In this document: positions 1-6,500 of the stretch, piece by piece | Numbering within the stretch: the stretch's first letter is position 1 | Layout: each line of letters starts with the position of its first letter | Source of the DNA: Thermoplasmata archaeon | Lineage (GTDB): Archaea; Thermoplasmatota; Thermoplasmata; Halarchaeoplasmatales; Halarchaeoplasmataceae | Direction of reading: 5' to 3' | DNA: 7,178 nt | NCBI GenBank assembly: GCA_007129655.1 | Contig: SKVC01000158.1 | Span: 1 to 7,178, forward strand | Notes under the pieces: generated by a model | Seen by the model: only the letters and a program-made list of their open reading frames with translations | Told to the model about the DNA's origin: nothing | Databases searched by the model: none | Position numbers and translations under genes: made by a program

Positions 1-788
1 AGTTCAGAAGCTCTCTTTACCGAATATGGTTTATGGGGTACGGCAACCAGAGGTTCCTTTGGCTCCAGATCTATAACTCGACTGCATATCGATCCGTCTG
101 TGGAAAAATTCATTATTTCTGAGATTTCATAGCGGTGGAGATATTCAGCGGTGATCTCGTCTGTGGGAAACACTGCGGCCTTGGCACCGGTTTCCGCAGC
201 CATGTTACATACGGTCGCTCTGGTGTCCATGGAGTTTTTAGAGTGGTCTTGGAATTCTATTGAACGATAATTGCAGGAATATTTTACCTGACGAAGCAGG
301 TCCAGGGCAAGGTCGGTGCCCGATGTGTTGTTTCGTATATTTACCTTGATGGTCTCCGGTACCTTGAACCAGGTACTTCCGGTCTCCAGTACTTCTGCGG
401 TGTCCGTAGAGCCCAGGCCTACGCCGTATGCACCTAAGGCACCGTAGGTGGTTGAATGACTGTCCATACCGACTACGAGTTCTCCTGGTTTGACTCTTCC
501 CTCCAGCATTATCTGGTGGCAGATACCTTTGAATTCCACATAATCTTTGATGTTTTTTGATTTGACGAATTCTCGGAGTTGCTTTACGAAACCGGCCCGC
601 TCGATGGTACTCGGAGGGCAGAAATGGTCGGTTACCGCAGTGATACGTGTCGGGTCGTAGAGTTCCTCGTTCTCCAATCGTTCGAAGACCAGAGGCATGT
701 TGCCGTCGTGGACCATCACTCTATCTACCATTCGGCGGACGAATTCTCCGGTATCTGCCCCGAAGATGCGTTCAGCCAGAGTCTCCAT
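1..788 (-). CDS. Aconitase-family dehydratase large subunit (homoaconitase / 3-isopropylmalate dehydratase type), 3' end outside window
   Basis: This is the large, [4Fe-4S]-cluster subunit of a LeuC/HacA-type enzyme, which isomerises a 2-hydroxy-acid to its 3-hydroxy isomer through an unsaturated intermediate in the cytoplasm. The first 262 codons are visible, against about 420 in the family. Conserved active-site segments can be read: MVHDGNMPL (residues 25-33), D54-H55 in TDHFCPPSTI, H91 in GICHQ, and D109-S110-H111 in GMDSHSTTYGALGA. These are followed by GLGSTDTAEVLETGSTWFKV and by CNMAAETGAKAAVFPTDE near residue 200. The cluster cysteines (SCTN and the later CxxC region) lie beyond the left edge. 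Start ATG at 788-786 has AGGAGG (800-795) six bases upstream and overlaps the end of the synthase gene by 17 nt, so translational coupling is likely. The N-terminus before MVHDG is a few residues shorter than usual. Leucine, lysine and coenzyme B homologues cannot be told apart from this fragment. The small subunit is not in view. Confidence 0.9.
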   Translation of the reverse strand, partial: METLAERIFGADTGEFVRRMVDRVMVHDGNMPLVFERLENEELYDPTRITAVTDHFCPPSTIERAGFVKQLREFVKSKNIKDYVEFKGICHQIMLEGRVKPGELVVGMDSHSTTYGALGAYGVGLGSTDTAEVLETGSTWFKVPETIKVNIRNNTSGTDLALDLLRQVKYSCNYRSIEFQDHSKNSMDTRATVCNMAAETGAKAAVFPTDEITAEYLHRYEISEIMNFSTDGSICSRVIDLEPKEPLVAVPHKPYSVKRASE

Positions 789-2013
789 CACGGACCTCCT
801 TGACGATCTCCCAAAAACGCTCTTCCGGCAGACCTAGAACATTGGATTCGTAATCGTCTCTCTGATGAAGGAATTGGGATATTTTTTTATCTCTGTTCAG
901 TTCGATCTTCTCTTCGATATTGTCGAGAACTTCGGATATCTGTTCTTCGGTGAGTTCCATATCACTGGTTTCCAGCAGGTTTTTTACGTTCGTGGGTCCC
1001 GAGTGTTTGCCCAGTACGAATTCTCGCTCTCGACCGACTTCTTCGGGTAGTATGGGTTCGTAAGCACCGGTATGTGCCAATACACCGGAAACGTGTACTT
1101 CGCTTTCATGTCGGTATGCGTTGTATCCACATATGGGTTTCTGGGGTGAGATGTAAACTCCGGAACGCTCTTCCACCAGTTTACAGAGTCCGTAAAGTTT
1201 TGTGGTGTCGATGCCGGTGGAGATATGCAGTAATTTTTCCACCGCCATGATCACTTCTTCCATGGCCGGGTTACCGGAGCTGTCTCCTAGTGAGTTAACA
1301 GTGAGAGTGGGATACTCCACACCGGCTTGTACGGCGGCTATGGTGTTGGCCACAGCCAGGCCGAAATCGTTATGGCAGTGAACTCCCCAGGGGCCTTCGC
1401 CGACCCGCTCTATGATATCTCTGGTGAATCGGTACATGGCTTCCGGCGTTATGGAGCTTACCGTGTCGCATAGTATGATACGTCTGGCTCCCAGTTCTTT
1501 GATGTCTTTAAGAAGATCTACCACGAAGTCGACATCGGAGCGGGTGGTATCTTCGGTGATAAAATCGAAGTTTACTCCTCGCTCTGCGGCGTATTCCGCT
1601 GCAGCCAATACATTTTTACGGCAGTCGTCTTCCGTTAGACCGTGCTTGTAGTGAAGATGAAACTTACTGGTAGTGGAGAACATATAGATATCTTCGGCTC
1701 CCAGCTCCAGTGCGGTGTCGATGTCCTCCTTCGAGCTTCTGACGGTAACACCGACTTCCGCCTTTAGACCGAGGTCGAGAAGTACCTTGATGGCTTCCCG
1801 CTCACCTTTGGACATCATGGGAAATCCAGCGTCGATCACCGCAACACCTATTTCGTCCATGTAGGTGGCGATATCGACTTTGTCCTGTATATCGAATATC
1901 ACTCCGGGACTCTGCTCTCCCCCTCTGAGTGTCTCGTCCCAGATGTGCACTCTCTCCGGCATCCCTATCTTGGATATGTATTTCGTGTTGTTATCCGCTA
2001 TGTAATCGCTCAT
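772..2013 (-). CDS. Homocitrate / 2-isopropylmalate synthase family protein (DRE-TIM metallolyase superfamily)
   Basis: This is a 413-residue cytoplasmic enzyme of the acyltransferase family that condenses acetyl-CoA with a 2-oxoacid, the first step of leucine, lysine or coenzyme B chain elongation. Family signatures in order are: IWDETLRGGEQSPGV (24-38), IDAGFP (60-65), TSKFHLHYK (115-123), ITEDTTRSDVDF (152-163), CDTVSSITPE (182-191), the metal-binding HxH in GVHCHNDFG (H212, H214), the glycine-rich NSLGDSSGNPAMEEV, and then the HESEVHVSGVL and LGKHSG communication region. Length matches the LeuA/NifV/AksA group without the large leucine-regulatory domain. R30 is present, but residue 31 is Gly where the family has the metal ligand Asp or Glu. 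I chose ATG 2013 because GGTG stands five bases upstream. A TTG at 2046 would add 11 residues without a ribosome binding site or family similarity. It ends in TGA. The overlapping dehydratase gene supports a two-step chain-elongation module. The 2-oxoacid substrate is undetermined. Confidence 0.9.
   Translation of the reverse strand: MSDYIADNNTKYISKIGMPERVHIWDETLRGGEQSPGVIFDIQDKVDIATYMDEIGVAVIDAGFPMMSKGEREAIKVLLDLGLKAEVGVTVRSSKEDIDTALELGAEDIYMFSTTSKFHLHYKHGLTEDDCRKNVLAAAEYAAERGVNFDFITEDTTRSDVDFVVDLLKDIKELGARRIILCDTVSSITPEAMYRFTRDIIERVGEGPWGVHCHNDFGLAVANTIAAVQAGVEYPTLTVNSLGDSSGNPAMEEVIMAVEKLLHISTGIDTTKLYGLCKLVEERSGVYISPQKPICGYNAYRHESEVHVSGVLAHTGAYEPILPEEVGREREFVLGKHSGPTNVKNLLETSDMELTEEQISEVLDNIEEKIELNRDKKISQFLHQRDDYESNVLGLPEERFWEIVKEVRDGDSG
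795..800 (-). promoter_or_regulatory. Ribosome binding site of the dehydratase gene
   Basis: AGGAGG lies six bases before the ATG at 788 and inside the 3' end of the synthase gene. It decides the start: the competing GTG at 791-789 would sit only three bases from it. A strong internal site with a 17-nt gene overlap indicates one mRNA and coupled translation. Confidence 0.75.
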
Positions 2014-2018
2014 CAAAG

Positions 2019-2022
2019 CACC
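2019..2022 (-). promoter_or_regulatory. Ribosome binding site of the synthase gene
   Basis: GGTG, the core of the archaeal site GGAGGTGA, stands five bases before ATG 2013. It is weak but favours this ATG over the TTG at 2046, which has no such site. Confidence 0.5.
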
Positions 2023-2044
2023 GATGCTAGAGATGATACCTATC

Positions 2045-2058
2045 AATATATGTTTCGC
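2045..2058 (-). promoter_or_regulatory. Candidate archaeal BRE/TATA promoter for the leftward operon
   Basis: On the minus strand GCGAAAC (BRE-like) is followed by ATATATT (TATA-like). An archaeal start about 25 bases downstream would fall near 2024, giving a leader of roughly ten bases that just includes the GGTG site. The second A+T-rich run at 2088-2098 could serve instead and would give a longer leader. No transcript data exist here, so the assignment rests on motif and spacing only. Confidence 0.4.
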
Positions 2059-2080
2059 TATAGAGATTGGTCTTTTTAGT

Positions 2081-2097
2081 CAAAAATGATATATATG
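2081..2097 (+). promoter_or_regulatory. Candidate archaeal BRE/TATA promoter for purP and the TPR gene
   Basis: CAAAAA (BRE-like) runs into TGATATATATG (TATA-like). A start about 25 bases downstream would fall near 2115, just before the purP ribosome binding site, so the leader would be very short. The layout mirrors that of the opposite strand, and the two candidate boxes are only about 45 bp apart. Confidence 0.45.
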
Positions 2098-2115
2098 TAT
2101 CCCGCTATCTTGATG

Positions 2116-2125
2116 GGAAGTGATC
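2116..2125 (+). promoter_or_regulatory. Ribosome binding site of purP
   Basis: GGAAGTGATC matches the full anti-Shine-Dalgarno complement GGAGGTGATC at nine of ten positions and ends four bases before ATG 2130. It fixes the start and is a strong sign of an archaeal or bacterial 16S tail of the usual type. Confidence 0.75.
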
Positions 2126-2129
2126 GAAG

Positions 2130-3287
2130 ATGTTGGACCTGGAGATTATCAGAAAGACCTTGGAAGAATATGACCGTGAACAGCTTAAGATAGGCGTAGT
2201 CGCCTCTCACTCGGCCCTGGATGTTTGTGACGGTGCGGTAGACGAAGGATTCCCCACTCTGGCTGTGTGCCAGAAGGGACGAGAAAAAACATACGATAAA
2301 TACTTCAAAAGTTTCTTTGACAAGAAGGGAAATAGAATACGGGGAGTGGTGGACGAAACCTGGATACTGGATAAGTTCCGGGATGTACTGGAAGAAAAAT
2401 ACCAGGAAAGATTGAGAAAGGAAAATGTTCTCTTCGTACCCAACCGTTCCTTTACGTCCTATGCATCACTGGACAGGATCGAAGACGAGTTCAAGATACC
2501 CATGGTGGGTAGCAGAAATTTACTTCGTTCCGAGGAAAGGGAGGAAGAAAAGGATTACTACTGGCTACTGGAAAAAGCCGGATTGCCATTCCCGAAAAAG
2601 GTTGAAGATCCCCGGGACATAGACCGTCTGGTAATGGTCAAGCTGAAGCACAAGGAAAAACGGTTGGAGAGAGGATTCTTTACAGCGGCATCCTACGAGG
2701 AATACAACGAGAAGGTGGACAATCTTCTGAAGCACGATGTGATCACCAAGGAAGATTTGAAGAACGCCAGGATCGAAGAATACATCATCGGTCCCGTGTT
2801 CAACTTCGACTTCTTCTACAGTCCTTTGAACGAAAAGGGCTATAGAACGGAACTCATCGGAATAGACTGGAGGTTCGAGACCAGCCTCGACGGTCACGTG
2901 AGATTACCTGCACCGCAGCAGATGACTTTGAACGAAGAACAGATCGTTCCGGAATACACCGTGACCGGTCACAACAGTGCCACTTTGAGAGAATCACAAT
3001 TAGAAAAGATATTCAAGCTGGCGGAAGTCTTCGTGGATGCCACGAAGGAACACTACGCACCGGGTATCATAGGGCCTTTCTGCCTGCAGACCTGTGTGGA
3101 TAAGGACCTTAACTTTTACATATACGACGTAGCTCCGAGAACAGGAGGAGGCACAAACGTGCACATGAACGTGGGGCATCCCTACGGTAATACACTGTGG
3201 GGAAAGCGTATGTCCACCGGCAGAAGGCTGGCAATGGAAGTAAGGCGTGCAGTCGAGATGGAAAGATTAGAGGAGATAGTAACATGA
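2130..3287 (+). CDS. purP: PurP family protein: 5-formaminoimidazole-4-carboxamide ribonucleotide (FAICAR) synthetase or close paralogue
   Basis: PurP is an archaeal ATP-grasp ligase that formylates AICAR to FAICAR using formate and ATP in purine synthesis. At 385 residues this protein is slightly longer than typical members (about 360). The N-terminal PurP domain is clear: VVASHSALDVCDGAVDEGF (23-41) then CQKGREKTY, and later VPNRSF and GSRNLLRSEE. The C-terminal ATP-grasp part shows NFDFFYSPL, LPAPQQM, GHNSATLRES (280-289), PGIIGPFCLQT (311-321) and YDVAPRTGGGTN (332-343), followed by the family's usual LWG...MS.GRR...LEEIVT ending. In PurP the segment at 332-343 usually reads like FEISARIVAGTN, so this copy is divergent there, although an acidic residue (D333) is kept. 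Archaeal genomes can carry PurP-like paralogues of unproven activity, so the exact reaction is less certain than the family. It ends in TGA followed at once by TAA TAA. The TPR gene follows 18 bp later, probably on the same mRNA. Confidence 0.85.
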   Translation: MLDLEIIRKTLEEYDREQLKIGVVASHSALDVCDGAVDEGFPTLAVCQKGREKTYDKYFKSFFDKKGNRIRGVVDETWILDKFRDVLEEKYQERLRKENVLFVPNRSFTSYASLDRIEDEFKIPMVGSRNLLRSEEREEEKDYYWLLEKAGLPFPKKVEDPRDIDRLVMVKLKHKEKRLERGFFTAASYEEYNEKVDNLLKHDVITKEDLKNARIEEYIIGPVFNFDFFYSPLNEKGYRTELIGIDWRFETSLDGHVRLPAPQQMTLNEEQIVPEYTVTGHNSATLRESQLEKIFKLAEVFVDATKEHYAPGIIGPFCLQTCVDKDLNFYIYDVAPRTGGGTNVHMNVGHPYGNTLWGKRMSTGRRLAMEVRRAVEMERLEEIVT

Positions 3288-3293
3288 TAATAA
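3285..3293 (+). other. Triple in-frame stop (TGA TAA TAA) closing purP
   Basis: Three consecutive stop codons end purP. The TPR gene begins 12 bases later in the same reading frame, so without these stops the two would fuse. None of the three is TAG, which matters for the reading of the in-frame TAG downstream. Confidence 0.85.
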
Positions 3294-3300
3294 GAGGTGA
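3294..3300 (+). promoter_or_regulatory. Ribosome binding site of the TPR gene
   Basis: GAGGTGA matches the archaeal consensus and ends five bases before ATG 3306. The upstream in-frame GTG at 3297 lies inside this site and is therefore unlikely to be the start. The site shows that the short N-terminal part before the TAG is really translated. Confidence 0.75.
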
Positions 3301-3305
3301 AAAAA

Positions 3306-3527
3306 ATGGGATTCCTTGATTCGTTGGACACATTGGTAGATAAAGAACAAAGGATATTGAAAAAAACGCAGGGATACATAGAGAAAGGAGAGGGATACCA
3401 CCGCTCCGGCGATATAGGAAAAGCAAAAGAGATGTGTGATAAGGCGTGGGAATATCTGAAGAAAAAAGAGAGTTCCGTAGAACAAGCCTTCGATAAACTC
3501 TCTGAAGTTTACGACAATCTAGGATAG
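3306..3527 (+). CDS. Standard-code reading: 73-residue N-terminal piece of the TPR protein
   Basis: If TAG is a true stop, this is the only product made from the ribosome binding site at 3294-3300. It holds a lysine- and glutamate-rich helical start (MGFLDSLDTLVDKEQ), one divergent TPR (residues 21-54, with YIEKGEGYHRSGDIGKAKEM) and only the first eight residues of the next TPR, ending EVYDNLG. A protein ending in the first helix of a repeat would be an odd stable product, which argues that the piece belongs with the downstream frame. I list it because automatic annotation would call it as a separate small hypothetical gene. Confidence 0.4.
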   Translation: MGFLDSLDTLVDKEQRILKKTQGYIEKGEGYHRSGDIGKAKEMCDKAWEYLKKKESSVEQAFDKLSEVYDNLG

Positions 3528-6500
3528 TTGTATTACCATACAGGCTTCATAGAGAATGCGATCAAATGTGAGAACGAAGCTCTCAGAATATATCCGAAAA
3601 ACATAACCGCTATGAACCATAAAGCGATGATCCTAACGGAGATGAGAAGTGAAGATGCCGCCCTAAATATACTTGAAAACGCCATAGCCATAAATCCAAG
3701 AAACAAGTATACACTGATCAACAAGGGAGATATACTGGCAAGGATCGAGAGAAAGGATGAAGCTGTAAATACCTATCAAAAAGCTCTGGATTTAGACCCG
3801 GGAGACATAGCCATCTACGATAATATATTGAAGCTAGATCCATGGGACGCTAAGATTTGGGCAAAGAAGGGCTGGGCACTCAGAAAGACAGGAAACTACG
3901 AAAAGGCCATCGAGAGTTTCAATCACTCGCTGGAGATAGACACTTCCCAGGGCCGGATATGGTTGTACAAAGGGATAACACTCAGAGACATGGAGAAGTA
4001 CAACGATGCCGTGGTCTGTTTTGATAACGGTATAGAGACAGATCCGCAAAATAAAGCCCTTAGGGTAGAGAAAGGAAAAACTCTTTACAAATTAGGTAGA
4101 AAGGAAGAAGCTCTTGAAGCCTTCGCACATGCCCTTGAACTGGATTCGGAAAACAAAGAATTATGGAACAGAAAAGGGAATATATTATACGAACTCGGAC
4201 GGTATAAGGAATCTGTCACCGCCTTCGACAAAGGGATCGCTATAGATCCCAGTGATGTCCGATTGCTCACCAATAAAAAAGACGCCTTAAAGCCCTTGGG
4301 CAAATACGAAGAGATCATACGCGTAGCCGACAAAATACTCGAGATAAATCCTGCGGATGCCTCGACACATTACGATAAGGGACGAGCCCTACAGAAATTA
4401 GGAGAGTACGAAAGAGCGATAAATCAATACGAAGAATCTTTAACAAATAATCCACGTGATAAACGGGCACTCCAGCATGAACTTGAAATTTACAAAGAAT
4501 TGGGTAAATGGAAAGAGGTAGCCCGTGCTGCAGACAGGATATTGTATATAGATTCAAACGATTTTAAAGCATGGTTCGACAAAGGTAAAGCGTTGATGAA
4601 ATTGAACAGTCCGGAAGAGGCACTACAAAGCTTCGATCGAGCTCAAGCATTGAATGATACACATATACCCGTTTTAGAAGGGAAAAAAGAAGCCTTGATC
4701 AAGCTTAACAGATACAATGAAGTCATCATCGTTGCCGACAGAATAATCGGTCTCGATAAAAACAACTCTAAAGCATACTTCGACCGTGCCAAGGGATACG
4801 AGAGAAGGAAACAGTTCGACAGGGCACTCGAAGACCTTGAAAGGGGATTGGCGCTAGATCCGAGTAATGCAGATAAATGGAACGAAAGGGGCATGTGCGA
4901 GTACAGGATGAAGTCATACAAGGATGCATTGGCCAGCTTCGAAAAAGCTATAGGTATTAAATCCGATGATAAAAGATTCTGGAACAACCTTGCACACTGC
5001 TACGGGAAACTCGAAAGAAATGAAGAAGCAATAAGAGCTTATTCTAAAGCACTGGAAATAGACCCGAAAGATTCCAAAATATGGTACGGAATGGGTCTTG
5101 CCCAGGAAAGTATACACCGTTACGAAGAAGCCATAGTTTCATACGATAAATCCCTTGAACTAGATCCGCATAACGCAAGTATTTGGTACAGCAAAGGAAT
5201 CGCTCTCGAATGGTTGGATAGATTTGAAGATGCAGTCGATGCATTCAGTAGATCATTGAAATACGACCCATCCCACAGATTCGCATATATACGAAAAGGT
5301 GTGGCCTTAAGCGAATTGGACCGGCACGATGAGGCGGTAAAGGCATACGATCGTGCATTGTCCATGGAGCCCACAGATGTAAGATTACTCGAGAAAAAGA
5401 AGGATTCCTTAAAGAAACTCTCGAGATGGAGCGACATACTCAATACCTGTAATGCAATACTTGACTTAGAATCTTATAATATCAATGCATGGCGTGATAA
5501 AGGCGCAGCACTGCGAAGACTTGGAGAATACGAATCGGCCCTTAGATGCTACGAAAGTGCATTGGAAGAGGAAGAAAATATCCAAGACCTTACGAAGGCT
5601 AAAGAAATATTGAAAGATCTTCACCGACCTAAGAAAGTTATTGGTTACTGTGATAGAATAATAAGCCTGGATCCGGACAATATAGAAGCATGGCAAGACA
5701 AGGCCATGGGCTTAAAATTCATACACAAAAGAGAAGAGGCTTTGGCAGCCTTTGATAAAGCTCTGGAATTAGATTCTAGCATCAAAAAGATGTGGGTACA
5801 GAAAGGTATGATTTTAGAGCATATGGAACAGTTGGAGAACGCAATAAGATCATATAACGAGGCGCTCGATCTAGAACCGGAAGATATATCGGTTATCAAC
5901 AGAAAAGCAGAGTGCCTCCGAAAGATGGAGCGGAATCGTGAATCCGCCGAATGGTACCAAAAGGCCATCGACCTGGAGCCTGAAAATACCTACTACCTCA
6001 ATATGAAGGGTAGATGTCTCATAGATACAGAAGAACTAGAAGAGGCAAAAGAACTGTTTGAGAAATCGTTGTCCATAAACGACCAGAACGGGCAGACATG
6101 GAAATATAAAGGACTTCTTGCTGAAAAATTCGAACAATACGAAGAAGCTATCGGTGCACTAGAATCCGCTATCAAGCTAGGTGTCGACGATAAGAAAGTT
6201 TGGACTACCAAAGCGGAATGCATGGATTACTTAGGGCGTAAGATGGATGCCGTCAAGGCTTACGAAGAGGCGATCAAAAAAGATCCAAAGGATGCAACTC
6301 TTTGGTTCAAACGGGGAGAACTCCTGGTTGAGATGGATAAGAAACAGGAAGCTGTCAGCAGCTTTGCCAAGGCTACCTCCGTAGATCCTAATTATCAAGA
6401 AGCTTGGTACGAAAAAGGACGTGTTTTAGAGGATATGAAGAGATATCGGGACGCTATAGAAGCCTACGATAAAGCCATCGGCCTGAAAGCAGATGATAAA

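Noticed and set aside
579..1651. Open frames on the plus strand opposite the dehydratase and synthase genes
   Set aside because: Their products resemble no protein, while the minus strand carries clear family motifs throughout.
2044..2046. TTG as the start of the synthase, adding 11 residues
   Set aside because: No ribosome binding site precedes it, it lies on the candidate TATA box, and the added residues lie outside the conserved domain.
2207..2897. Minus-strand and alternative-frame open frames within purP
   Set aside because: Shadows of purP; purP motifs are continuous across the region.
3528..3530. TTG directly after the TAG as a genuine start of a separate TPR gene
   Set aside because: The preceding AGGA is only three bases away and the start would cut a TPR in its first helix. 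A split repeat whose halves fit exactly is better read as one gene, though re-initiation is kept as an alternative.
3543..3581. A possible stem-loop just after the TAG (GGCTTC pairing with GAAGCT), as in a pyrrolysine insertion element
   Set aside because: Only six pairs including one G-U wobble, with a 27-base loop; such pairings arise by chance, and pyrrolysine insertion does not strictly need an element.
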